From NCBI GenBank assembly GCA_030849805.1, contig JASANZ010002196.1:1-64000 (forward strand): a stretch of 64,000 nucleotides of DNA, written 5' to 3'. A program made the translations under genes and the position numbers. Of this stretch, positions 10,901-21,097 are shown piece after piece. Below the pieces are notes generated by a model. That model was not told the DNA's origin. It made no database searches and saw only the letters and a list, made by a program, of their open reading frames with translations. Position 1 is the stretch's first letter, and each line of letters starts with the position of its first letter. This DNA comes from Sergeia podlipaevii (Eukaryota; Euglenozoa; Kinetoplastea; Trypanosomatida; Trypanosomatidae).

Positions 10901-11826
10901 CGTTCCATCGTGCTATACCGCGAGCGGAGCTCATCTGCAGATTTGCGGTTTGCCTTCAGCTGCTCCAGGTACGTCTTGTGCAGCTCCGCATAAGCCTTTT
11001 TCTTTTCACGAATCTCCTGCTCTGATGCAATGTTCTTCTGCAGTTCCACCAGCTTCTCATTAAATTTAGCAAGTTCAGCCTTCTGCCGTTCTAGATCCAC
11101 TTCCACCTGGAAGAGCTCTGAGAGCGCAACGTCCCGCCTCGCCTCTGTATGACGCTTACGCGCCTCCTCAAACTTCTCCGTCTCTTTCTTGGCGAGGCGC
11201 AGCTGATTCACAGCGACAACCGCACCGCGCTTCTTAACGGAGGCGTGGGCGAGAGCCTCATTGGCGACCTCGAGCGCTGCCTTCTTGCTATCGTATTCCG
11301 GCTTGAGCTCGCCGCTACCGCTCACAGATTCGAGCAACGCGGTCAACTCCTTCGCGCGCTTGTGGGCAACTGCCTCCACCTCGTGTTGAAAGACAAGAAA
11401 CGTGTTGACGCGAGCGCCAACCCGGTGCGCCTCCAGTGCCTCTGTGAAGTGCTTCTGACTGACACGTTTCTTATTGATAAGCGTGGTGGTGGTTCCGCTT
11501 GAGTCCATCTGACGCGTGAAAGACGTCTCCTCCTCTGCTGATCGTCCCTGTCCATTCTCCTGAGCCTGTCGCGTGTGGTGCAGAACAATGGTGACAGCGC
11601 ACACCTTTTCCCTTGCAGAGCGACTAATGAAATCAGCCATAGTCTTCCCCCGCATCGTCGCAGCATTGGCCGTGCTCAGAGCAAAACTTAAGGCGTCCAT
11701 AAGGTTGCTCTTGCCGGACCCATTAGGGCCAACAATACAGGTGAAGTCCTTAAATGGTCCTACTGTGACATCACCCACGTAGCTCTTGAAGTTGTGAAGT
11801 TCAATACGGTGAATTCTGGAAAGCAT
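7984..11826 (-). CDS. SMC1: Structural maintenance of chromosomes protein 1 (cohesin subunit)
   Basis: 1280 residues from the ATG at 11826; the longer frame to 11847 begins with TTG. SMC1 pairs with SMC3 in cohesin, the ring ATPase that holds sister chromatids together in the nucleus. Visible parts in order: N-terminal ATPase half with FKSY and Walker A GPNGSGKSN (33-41); a first long Lys/Glu/Arg-rich coiled coil to ~500; a hinge around 520-680 with conserved GRLVDLC and GRNLEAIVVD segments; a second coiled coil; and the C-terminal ATPase half with signature LSGGE (about 1185-1189) and Walker B FFVLDEVDAAL (about 1209-1219). The N-terminal wording is closer to SMC1 than to SMC2, SMC3 or SMC4. 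A Ser/Glu-rich insertion at ~1010-1080 interrupts the second coil. All catalytic motifs look intact. Confidence 0.95.
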   Translation of the reverse strand: MLSRIHRIELHNFKSYVGDVTVGPFKDFTCIVGPNGSGKSNLMDALSFALSTANAATMRGKTMADFISRSAREKVCAVTIVLHHTRQAQENGQGRSAEEETSFTRQMDSSGTTTTLINKKRVSQKHFTEALEAHRVGARVNTFLVFQHEVEAVAHKRAKELTALLESVSGSGELKPEYDSKKAALEVANEALAHASVKKRGAVVAVNQLRLAKKETEKFEEARKRHTEARRDVALSELFQVEVDLERQKAELAKFNEKLVELQKNIASEQEIREKKKAYAELHKTYLEQLKANRKSADELRSRYSTMERINAAIVHLTRKRDVQKLELETLTKADALRSKEEKRLEEEKQRQEALLSGYEAQCAREDAESAATNKVLLGDDNLVEYRRLRKEADCETVNLRQEMSTVQRQRESAQEAARQCQVAQETHALQTADLQEAIQRAIAQGGELERRRKDLEEAATTLEKQIAKAEKDLIAMQRKAKERDGELARIQEQLYELRYMKDSDKQSTRMAETVHALRTLFPIRGRLVDLCTVPNERYRDAVTVALGRNLEAIVVDTTETAIACVRHMKQQRMAPLTFLPLDGVQGTAVDDRVRAFGGTCKPLADVVRFDPELAPAIRYALGQTLVCDAMDEARKVAYGNPGGERYKVVTLDGTMLLRNGSVQGGLAAVQSRSRKWDEKKYEDLRVAREQLLSDVAGAGEADLAKAQIAIRDMSARLEFTRGRLQVVAGEKKAYGGQVDALKAELERHTEQGVELEQRAKRHSKELETLERGVLDIAKSVALVEGRIFVDFQKRVNMPNLLQWEAQQAQQGQQRAERRQQLQLLIHKLSTSIEVATQRGGAASALKDARDISEKLLKEMEQCKKDQTSYQAIITTAKKKHEVIQAGVSTARASLDSLEKEIKEMTANSETEMRRLAHARKGVTGLQAACDTLRMRRLAIVRRCQMDATELPLKPANSAGVKRERTEAHGARGKRGHGEAESGTEVEGIEGLMHSEPFAVLLADSQQNTGPSSLSTSSALGTTDATSATNVCIDFTDLSGTLRQVAADRTRFLAYRERTETLIEALAAEMEALAPNLRVAERFVSSEDQLGTSSTALEEARERARKAHADFMQVKQVRTERFMEAYEKISKGVSLIYQDLTLGTRANAVHGIAYLSLEDMEEPYLGGTTYHATPPMKRYMSMELLSGGERTMAALALLFAIHEVSPTPFFVLDEVDAALDADNVQKLARYLRKNCTTCQFVVVSLKDQLYHMADMLVGVMKDKERESSKVLTMDLRGFEY

Positions 11827-14430
11827 TTTTCTTCCCCCCTCTGTCAAAATTTCGCGAGTAATCTCTTTTTATTTATTTTTTTAAAAAAACTTTCCTTTCT
11901 GGTTGGTGGTACAATATTAAGTACAATGTTAAGATATGTAGAAGAAGGACAAGTATCTATAAACACTTGCCCTACTTATGGGGGAAAGGATAGGAAGAGG
12001 ATACTCGTACTAGTCTGTTTTTTTTCTCTATACGTGTGTGTGTGTCTGTGTGTGTATGTATGAATATCACTTTCTCTAAGGAAAAAAAATAATAATAATA
12101 ACTTCAAATAACAACAAAAATAAAAAGTGGATTGCTGTATGTACGCTAGAAAAAAAAAGAGTGGGAGAGGCCGATAAAACTCCCCAGCGGTCGACACTAC
12201 TCTAGCAATGCGTTTGCACCTTGTGCTGCAAAGTTTTTTTACTGTTATATATACGTGCGGAGTATATAGCGCACCGTTACCCCGATTCACAATGGCAGGA
12301 CACAAAGGTTTAAATATATATAAAAAAAAAGTGAGGAAAAGCAAGAAGAAAAAGAAAAAAAAGAAGAGAATGAAAGAGTGATAAATAGAGAACAACACCA
12401 AGACCAAATGGCTCTCCTTTTGAATGAGAGCTGGATACTAAAGCGGATGTAAAGTTCCACAACATCAAAATAAAAATACTCTTTTTCATCTCGTCATGTA
12501 AATAAATAAAAATCATACATATAAAGAAGTAACCTATATATATATATGTATATTTATGCGAGGCGCATACATGATGGTGATAGAAACAAGGAAAAAATTC
12601 AAACAAGAAAAAATAGGATATATCGCTTGAACCATTTGCTACAATACTTGAGCGTTGTAATATTTAAAAATGAATGAGATAGCTGCACAGTGAGTAAGGC
12701 ATAGAAAAAAAAAATAGAAACAGAAAGAGTCGACAACGAAATAATGCTCTGACACACACACACACACACCAAACATACATGCAGATACACTTTTTGCGTA
12801 GCGCTAGTCTGCTGTACGTCCTCCTCCCCCCCCCTTCCTTTTCATTTCATCGCCTCTCTCACTCGTAGTATAGAATCAGAAGATGAAAGGAACGAAAGTC
12901 AGGGAGCATGTTGTGAGTGCGTAGCATTATACTCGAAGAAAAAAAAAATTCGCTCTCGTTTCGCAGAAAATATATATATATAATAAAGAAATAAAACAAA
13001 CAAACAGTAATAAAGCTAAGTACTGTAGCAAATATTGTTTGTTTCACTGTGCAACAGCAATCGACGTGTTGAGGAAAGATAAATAATAAATAAATAAATA
13101 AAAGGCATGTACAAAAAAAAAACACAAGAAAATGCAGTAGAACAAGTAAGCACATCACGTACCAAAGCCTCGCTTCTTTTCCGCTTATTTTTGAGGAGGA
13201 GAGAGAAACAATTCTCTACCCTCTTTACAATATCAGTAAAGAAAAAAAAAAGGGAAAGTAAGTGGGAAAGAAAAACAAGAGACATTTCTACGGTTCACAA
13301 GGAGCAAAGAATCAGTGCTAGTAGAAATGAAAAACAAAAAAAGAAGTCTGCTACACCTCTACACCACCCCGTTCTCTTTTCTTCTTCTTTTCTAACAATA
13401 GTAACGTAAATAGTAATTAAAAAAAAAGCACTGTAGGTACATATACGTCTGGCTGGCGCAGCTACGGGTAGCAGCGCATACCATGCACTATATGAAAAGA
13501 CACATGTTCATACACGCACAGCCGTACACATACACGTACACACACATGGATACATTTCAAATAAGAACAGCCAAAGATACTTTTTTTCCCCCTTTCTCTA
13601 CAACAGCAATAAAAGAGAAAAAAAAATAGAAGGGTTCCCTCACTGCAGCTCTACATCAATAAATAACTACATATAGATGTATATTCTCACCCATTCATCC
13701 ACCTTCACAGCTCTTGGCAGCACATAAAGACGTAGCTGCAGCAAAAAAACAACAACAACGAAAAACAGTTAATAAATAAAATTAAGCGGGGATAGTGCTC
13801 TACTCGCGGGTCTTGGGACAGCTCAAAGGTGCAAACAGGAGACGATTTGGCAGTACTAGAGGGTCAAGAGAAGGGATGAGAGAAAGAAAGACAGAGAGAA
13901 CATGACGCGCCACATTCTCTGACTTATCCTATGTCACAAGCAATTGTTCACACAGCAAGCCATTTTTTCTCCTTCTTTTTCGGTCCTGCCTCTCGGCCTT
14001 CTTTGTAGTTTACAACACTAAGTGAAACTCAAGCCGTGCTTTCCTTGGTACCTTCTTTCTTCGTTTTTCTTTCCTAAAGAAAAATTATTGTAGCCCATTA
14101 TAGAGGAGAATTCCCTTTGTTCTTCTCCTCCTCACCGCTCATTTATTAGTAATAAAACATATTACATATGCATAAAATATTCTTCCTTTCATGTCGCGAT
14201 ATATATCTATACACGTACATATACATCCGGCCACAGCCACACCCTCGTCTATTTAGCTTGTTTTTTTTTTTTTAACTATATGGCTTGCAGCAAAGGTCGG
14301 CGTACGAGAGCTCCGCCATAATACCAGAGAAAAAGTTTGTCTCTTCCATAAAGGAAAAGGAAAAACTTTCGTTATTATCATCAAAACAAATAAAGGGGGG
14401 TTGGTACATATGGCTTTGAAGAAAGAGAAA

Positions 14431-14458
14431 GATAATTACCAAAGAGGTAATTTATATC
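14431..14458. other. Short inverted repeat (hairpin)
   Basis: A seven-pair stem (AATTACC/GGTAATT) with a 5-nt loop. An outer GATA/TATC pairing is possible past a small bulge. It lies inside the 6.8-kb gene-free region and its function is unknown. Confidence 0.4.
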
Positions 14459-14898
14459 TCATTTTTTTTTATATGTATACAAGATGTACACAACATGTGC
14501 GTATGAAGTATACACAGAGGAAACAACAACAAAAAGCCCATATTTAGATACAGGACACATGGTTCGGTATGTTGACTGAAGTCACTAAGGATGTCTCGAA
14601 AGCAGCGTCAAAAAAAAACCCATAACAAGGACAAACGAGAACAAGAATGATGTGCGTGCAAACAAACAGAACAGAACAGGGAAAAAAAAGTTAGTGCTTC
14701 ACGAAGTGATCCATAGAGAAAAGTAACGTTGTATAGATTTCAAAAGTGAGGGATCACAAAGCAAAAAAACAAATAAGAGAGTTGGGAGGGAGAGAGGTAT
14801 TTCACACAAAAGGAAAAAAAAATAACAATAAAGAAATTAAGATAAGATAAAATAAGATAAGCGACATAGCAAAAAAAAATCTTTTTATTTCGTTTTAT

Positions 14899-14925
14899 GT
14901 GCGTGTGCGTGTGTGTGTGTGTGTG
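14899..14925. repeat. GT microsatellite
   Basis: Imperfect GT repeat interrupted by GC steps. It reads as CA on the transcribed strand. Confidence 0.85.
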
Positions 14926-15770
14926 ACTGTTTCGCTTTGTAGACAGTCGAGAGTTTTTAGCTACGCCTGATTGACCAGATATCTTGCACGCTTCTGCCAT
15001 ACATGAGTTGGAACATACATATAAATATATATATATAAATATATATAAATATATAAATGTATACATATTCAAAGATAAAACGAGCAAAGAGGAAGGGAGA
15101 AAGAGAGGGAGAGAAAAAAAAGGAGCTTTCATTACTTTTTTTTCTTGATAAACCCTTGCTGAATCACCTTTACAGGTGCGAAGTGCGTGGCAAGTGGAAA
15201 AACGTTACTAATGAAGAAAAAAAGTCCAACACGAAAAAAAAAAAACGCGTCAGAGATGATGCGTCGCTTTTCGCATTTATGTATTTCTTTCAAGCCGCAT
15301 ACACACGCACATACATACGCGCATACACAGCAAAAAGAAAAAAAAAACACTTTCGGTGCTCCATATCTTTCTCCCCACACCATGGTCGCAATTTTCCATT
15401 CATATCTTCTATAAAGAAGAGAGAATAGAATGTTAAACGGGTTCTGGCAGCAAAGAGAAAAAAAAAGGAAACGGAAAATATTTTCCCTCTCCTTTTCTTG
15501 AACGTTCACACAATCAGATAGTGACACCCTCGGCAAAGAGCTTATAGGACGAAGAGTGCCTATTGCGCGCCACATGTTTTTTTTCTTTCCTTCTTTAAAA
15601 GGAAGATGCTATTTATAGCAATGTTACCAAAAAAAAAAGATTGAAAAAAAAGTAGGTCAAGTCTATCACAATATCACTGAGGGAAAAAAACCGAGAAATA
15701 AAAACAAGCCATGGAAAACTGGAAAAAAAAAGAAAATCAGCAAAAAAGATTTAAATAATAATAATGTAAC

Positions 15771-15790
15771 ATATATATATATATATATAT
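15771..15790. repeat. AT microsatellite
   Basis: Ten uninterrupted AT units within the gene-free region. Confidence 0.9.
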
Positions 15791-16513
15791 GTTCGTTGCT
15801 GCATTTCATATCTCATTGCGGTCATTTCCATTATAAATTAGCGCGGAGATCACAAAAAAATCCTTTTTCTAGAGATAAAAGTAAAAAAAAGAAATGGATT
15901 CCTCCACGCAACCAGACAAGGAGAAATGGGGTCAGGCTATTCTTTTTTTTCTTTTTGAAACGCAGTAGTGCGGACATACTCCACATTCTTCGCTCATTAG
16001 GCCGCTGGTAGTTTCGTAAGATAAATGAAAAATGAAAAGAAGTGCACCTTTATGGTCAGAGAGAAACTTAAGGAAAAATAGAACAGCAAAGCAATAGCAC
16101 GATACTTTTTTAAAAAGTTGTGTATTGACAATGAACGTAAACGTTTCCATAGCAATAGCAAGATGTTTAAAGTCTGCATTAATTATAAAGAGGTGATGTG
16201 AGATGTTGATGCATACAACACATGCAAGTTGCTCGTGTATGTGAAGCCTCCCCCTTAAATACAACAAAACTATAATATATATATCATTGCGTACCCATGG
16301 AAAACGATTGAGAAAAAACCGCATATACGCAGAAAAAAAAAGGTATCACAAATTGCTCACACTCATACAGTAGAAAAAAAAACCACACGCACACACATAG
16401 AGACACAAACACACGCACAATAACAATAAAAGGAACAAAGAAAATTTCTTTTTTTAAAGGTCATCATCAAAAAAATCACCACAAAGTAACAACACCTAGA
16501 AAGGCTGTCAGAT

Positions 16514-16533
16514 GTTGTTGGGAAGCCAACGAC
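16514..16533. other. Short hairpin
   Basis: An eight-pair stem with one G-T wobble (GTTGTTGG against CCAACGAC) and a GAAG loop, in the 6.8-kb gene-free region. Confidence 0.4.
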
Positions 16534-18639
16534 AGACGAATAAACGTATATGTTCTTCGTATTTTTGAGGCGCAGAGCTCAGGTGGTTTGGCTAACAGGA
16601 AAAAGCAGCACCTTTAGAAAAAAAAAATCTCCACGTTCCTTCCTTTATTATTGTTAGTATTTCTTTTTCTTTTTTTGATGCCGTTTTGGCTGCCACTTTC
16701 ACTATGAGAAGAGGCCGTTTTTCTTATATATATTAAGTATATTAATACACACTTCTCCGCTTGCATACCTGCTTCTAGAAATAATCTGGAGAAACAGTGC
16801 AGTACAAACGAGAAAAAAGTACCGCAACAATTAAAATAATAATAATAGTTCACATACACCACTCCACTTGTTATCCATTGGCGAATGAGCGGGCGTCCAC
16901 AGGAATGGATAAATAATAAAAAGTATTTACTGTTCGCTGTGTCATTTCTGCAATCAAACAGCAGATTGTGGAAGGGGGGGGGATGATAAACAACATACAA
17001 AAAAATATAATGGTATAAGAAAAAAAAAAAAGAAACCATCGTGTGCACGGTCGCCGAATGTAAAATTATTATTATTATTATCGTTAGCATCGACGCTATT
17101 TATTATAATTAATGGGATATCTTCGGTGACGTTTCATATCAAAAAGTTTTGAGTTAAATTATGTGTACAATAAAAGGAAAGTATTTGCCAGTGACATATT
17201 CACATATGTACGGAACATGTGTGTGGGTGTACATTTCGTAATACGATAACAAAGAATTTCATTGTAGGTAGTTGCATTACTTATTTTCAGTATGGAAAGA
17301 AATATTATAATAACAAAAATGATAATAATGAGCTCATTAATGCTTAAAAAAAAATTGAGGGAAGGAGAAAAGGGGTGGGGAGAGAGAGTGACTAATACAA
17401 GGAAAAGAACACGCATACATGCTGCTATGGCAAACAGATATAGACCTTTGGCATCGCATTTGCATAACAAACAAACAGAAAAAAAAAAAGAAATGTGAGA
17501 GAAAGAAAAAGAAACAAGTACCCCCGCCCTCCACCTACAAGAAATAAAGAAAAAGTAGATAAGAAATAGAGTGTTAATAATCATTTCACTTAAAAAAAAA
17601 GTTTGCACATCACAAGAGGTTATTCTCATTGCTACTACTCAGTGAACAGTCCTACAACAAAACCATAAAAATTGATGTTATTATTGTTGTTATGTTTAAA
17701 AGGAGGGAAGGAAAAAAAAAATCTATAACTGAAAACAATATATAAGAGTAACAAAGCGGTATCACCGTCATCTGTCAGCGTCATCATCATCATCATTCCT
17801 CCCTTTTTTTCTCTTTTTCGTTCTCTTGTCCTGTTGGTTAAACGCGCGAGTCACTAAAGACGTGCAGCACTCATCACTTTTTTTTTTAAAAGAGAAGATA
17901 CTGTTTGCTTGGCAAAGCAAAATAATAATAATAAAAGAAATACATATCAAACATTTATCTTTCGTGAAATATAAATGATAAAAATGATTGTCCTGCTGCC
18001 CAAGCAGTTTCCTCAAAAGCAAAAAAAAAGAACTTATTAAATACGCCAAGCGCTCCTCACACGCCAGCAATGTAAGCGCCTAATCAAGTTCGCAACAAGA
18101 TATTCCGTGTCATACATGGAGACTTCAAGATGCTATAGCTCACCCCTCAAAATGCATATAATACAATATATAGCGTTTTCTCATCTATTGACGACAAGAA
18201 ACTTCTAAAAAAAAGGAATGATAAAAAATGCCAGTGCACTCTTTTCCTTTCCCTTTGTTCGATACGCAAATACTTGCCGGTTTCAGCCCCCCAAACACCA
18301 AAAAAAAGTAACCGTTTTCAGAAAAATACAAAAAAAATGATGGGGAAAAATAGTTCTTGTGCACACGCCGGAGCCAAAATTATGGTGAATAAAATATAAC
18401 ACATCAGGGACACATCTAGAGACACACTAGGGCAAGAACTCTTTTTGAGGCAAACAAACAACAACAACAAAGAAAATGATGCGTGACAGAGAGGAGACAT
18501 TACAATATATATAGGAACGTATGTACAATCCCATTGTGTGGAAACACATAGAGAGAGGGGGAGAAAAGTAAAATAAATAAATAAAATTGCCTAGTTAATA
18601 TCCGTTTTTTTAAAGTTCATTTGCTCTTTTTTTTTGTAA

Positions 18640-20337
18640 TTATGCAAAGTCGCAGTTGTAGAGCATTGTACGTGTCAAAAATTGAGGGATGTTATCGCAC
18701 GAGCGAAGACTGTCAAGTAGGCCACCTTCGCAAATAAGACTCTGGAGCACAGCATCATCTGTGTCTTCCCATTGCAAGGTGGAGCAGCAGCTCACCTCAG
18801 CATCGCCACCCTGGTTCTTGCGTGGCGTCCCCTTTACTTCGAGAAGCGTACTGCGCAGAGATAGAGGAGTGTCCTTCTCATTACCGGCGAAGGCGTCGGC
18901 GTCACACGCACGTCGGGCGAAGTCTTTTACATGAATGCAGCTGTACGGCTGGAACGCCCCGCACAGGACGTAGTTGTCAACGAGAAAAACGTGGCGAAGG
19001 TCACGCCCGAGGAGGAAGAGATCTTTCACAAAGCCAGCATTCGTCGGTGTGCAGTGATCACGATGAAGCAGAGTAATGATGCCTTCTTCTCCCCCGCTGG
19101 TAACGGGATCATTGCCCTCTTGAAATGCGACTCGCACGCCAGGGAAATCCTTCTCAATTTGACCGAGAACCGCCTTGGCGTACGCGCCCCGACTTGCCGT
19201 AAACAAGACCACCTCAAAGTGCTTGAGGCAGTACGCGAGAAACTCGCCAATAAAAGGACGGTACTTGATAAAGATGGTGGACATCTGAGGAGTAGGACTC
19301 GTAGATTCGCTCTCCTTCCCTGACCTGCGTGACATGACAGGAATGTCAATGGCCGCATCCGCGTCGGGCATCCACTTCACTGAGGTGTGCACGAGAGTCT
19401 CGTCCAGGTCAAGCACAATCGTGTTTAGGTGGCAGTCGCCGTGTGGAGGGCGGGGGTACAAAAACGGAGTAAACTCCCACTCCTTGAAAGGAGACAAGTT
19501 GACGTGGGCATCGTCGCAGGCATTCTCAAGCACTTTCTTGATTGAGGCGGTGCCGTTGTGAGAGCGGGCAAACTGCACGACAGGGCAGCACTGGATGCCC
19601 TCCTCAAGAAACCCCACCGCGTGCTCCACCGCCTCAGCACGCAGGACCGGGGCGTCGCACGTGGACTCGAACTTTCTTCCGAGCTCAATATCTCGTCCAA
19701 TACGCTGACTGAACTGTAGACGTGAAGTGCGCGGAGGCGATAGAGGTGCTTTTCTGCTGTTGGAAAAGCTGTGGTTGCCGCTGGTGCGTCCCGCCTCTAC
19801 AGGGGCGCTGGCGACGACATTTACCGTTGAAACATCGCTAACACTCCCAGCGGCGCTGATACGAGAGAAGCGCTGTGTAGCAGGCGGGGTAGATGGCGGC
19901 GCGACCGGCGACGACCTCTTCTTAGGTACCGTTGCTGTGGTGGAGGTGGTGGTGGCGTTGACTTGCAGCGTTGCCCCTCCTTCCTGATGTTGCTGTTGAT
20001 GCTGTGAGCAGGAGAAAGGTACCGCAAAGGAGAACATGTACGATTGATTGTTGTTGAGTGATGCATTGCGAGACGTGCGGTGGTGATGGCTTACACCGCC
20101 ACTCTTAGCAGCAGCACCAGTGCTTGAGACGCTGTCGTGCACACTGCACTCATCATCAATCACCGTCACACTGTTCGTGTTCACGTTGCAGGATACATCG
20201 AGTGTAGTATCTTCTGTGTCTGTCATCATGTTGAATGATTCGGATAGGTTGGTGGCGGTGCTGTCGATAGATCGCTTGGCCACAACCGGCATGTGAAGAG
20301 CATCTTCGTGCGAGATGCTGGTGATGTTACGAGACAT
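18640..20337 (-). CDS. FCP1/SCP-like (NIF-domain) protein phosphatase
   Basis: 565 residues, HAD superfamily. Residues 1-260 are a long, probably disordered Ser/Thr/Ala-rich N-terminus. The catalytic domain spans about 300-490: the motif DLDETLVH has the nucleophile D310 and acid/base D312 (DxDxT), followed by KYRPFIGEFL, LFTASRGAYAKAVL (motif with conserved Thr/Ser), LHRDHC...FVKDLFLLGRDL (motif with conserved Lys) and VFLVDN. This order matches the CTD small phosphatase / NIF family, which dephosphorylates Ser or Thr in proteins such as the RNA polymerase II tail. Trypanosomatid polymerase II lacks the heptad repeats, so the substrate here is open. The usual VDNSP form reads VDNYV. The ATG start and TAA stop are clear. 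The domain call is firm, the substrate unknown. Confidence 0.9.
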   Translation of the reverse strand: MSRNITSISHEDALHMPVVAKRSIDSTATNLSESFNMMTDTEDTTLDVSCNVNTNSVTVIDDECSVHDSVSSTGAAAKSGGVSHHHRTSRNASLNNNQSYMFSFAVPFSCSQHQQQHQEGGATLQVNATTTSTTATVPKKRSSPVAPPSTPPATQRFSRISAAGSVSDVSTVNVVASAPVEAGRTSGNHSFSNSRKAPLSPPRTSRLQFSQRIGRDIELGRKFESTCDAPVLRAEAVEHAVGFLEEGIQCCPVVQFARSHNGTASIKKVLENACDDAHVNLSPFKEWEFTPFLYPRPPHGDCHLNTIVLDLDETLVHTSVKWMPDADAAIDIPVMSRRSGKESESTSPTPQMSTIFIKYRPFIGEFLAYCLKHFEVVLFTASRGAYAKAVLGQIEKDFPGVRVAFQEGNDPVTSGGEEGIITLLHRDHCTPTNAGFVKDLFLLGRDLRHVFLVDNYVLCGAFQPYSCIHVKDFARRACDADAFAGNEKDTPLSLRSTLLEVKGTPRKNQGGDAEVSCCSTLQWEDTDDAVLQSLICEGGLLDSLRSCDNIPQFLTRTMLYNCDFA

Positions 20338-20445
20338 ATCTCAACTTTTTGTTTGTTGTATTGGTAAATTTGTAAACGTTGATGAAAAACTCCAGTAGGG
20401 CACACAAACACGCACAAATATATTATATACAAAATGCAGCAAAAT

Positions 20446-20463
20446 CTGAGAGAGAGGGGGAGA
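20446..20463 (-). promoter_or_regulatory. Trans-splice acceptor of the phosphatase gene
   Basis: On the coding strand a C/T-only tract (20448-20463) is followed directly by AG at 20446-20447, about 110 nt upstream of the ATG at 20337. This is a textbook trypanosomatid acceptor. Confidence 0.55.
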
Positions 20464-20824
20464 TAGAGACGAGACAGACAAAAAAATAGTTCCCCGGTGC
20501 GGTTGTGGAAGGGCCGTGTCACTTCTTTTTTTCTGAAATATTACTATTATACTTTGTATATAGTTATATATACTTACATATAGTTATATATTCTTTAAAA
20601 GCACACACAGTCCTTTTTCTTCTCTTATTCCTTTCGTTTTGTTGTCAAGAAGAGCAGTACAAAAAAAAAGTGTATATAGGAAGAAGGAAAGAATGGAACA
20701 CTGCAAACTGGTTGCGAGGCTGTTTTCCTTCTTTTTGCTTTCACGTAAGAGTGGCGAGGGAATCGCTTAGGTTGTTTGCTGTCGAGCAAAAGAATAAAAT
20801 CAAAAATGTGTTGTTGCATTTTAT

Positions 20825-20873
20825 AAAAGAGAGAGAGAGAGAGAAAGAAAGAGAGGGTGAGAGAGAGAGAGAG
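20825..20873. repeat. GA-rich microsatellite
   Basis: Nearly pure purine run of GA and GAAA units with a single T at 20858. It is CT on the transcribed strand and may also act as a pyrimidine tract for RNA processing. Confidence 0.8.
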
Positions 20874-21097
20874 TCAGTAGTCTGGCCATACTTGTGACCT
20901 GCAACCGAACCGCAATGCCAGGCAGATTGCCCCTTATCCTTCCCTTTTTTTAAAATGCTTCAGAAGACAAATAAAAATAGTACTCCAAGTTACTCGATCA
21001 TGTGTGGAAACTTCGACAATACAACATATATTTTACTTCTTCTACACTTGCTGCACCCCTTCTCCCCCGTTCCCTCATCTTTGCTTGAGTCTACACA

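Larger units (their letters stand above)
11827..18639. other. 6.8-kb AT-rich region without a supportable gene
   Basis: The largest gap in the window. Both strands carry only short, low-complexity open frames (Phe/Leu/Tyr/Ile-rich on one strand, Lys-rich on the other) that reflect poly-A/T composition. I saw no tRNA box B, no recognisable snRNA or rRNA and no transposon. It contains many poly-A runs, TA, GT and CA repeats and at least two short hairpins (14431-14458, 16514-16533). Both flanking genes (phosphatase and SMC1) are on the minus strand, so this is not a strand-switch region. It could hold untranslated regions, small RNA genes, a head-to-tail unit boundary or a replication/centromere element; none can be demonstrated from the sequence. 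Confidence 0.55.
20338..21097. other. Intergenic spacer with CT-rich tracts
   Basis: Spacer between the 419-residue protein gene and the phosphatase gene. It carries two strong purine runs on the plus strand (20448-20463 and 20825-20873). No supportable gene. Confidence 0.6.

Noticed and set aside
14740..15575. Two adjacent minus-strand frames of 130 and 147 codons in the 6.8-kb gap
   Set aside because: Composition is Phe/Tyr/Ile-rich with His-Thr repeats from microsatellites; no domain or ordinary coding bias.
16181..16324. Possible tRNA or small RNA in the 6.8-kb gap
   Set aside because: No box A/box B pair and no cloverleaf could be built.
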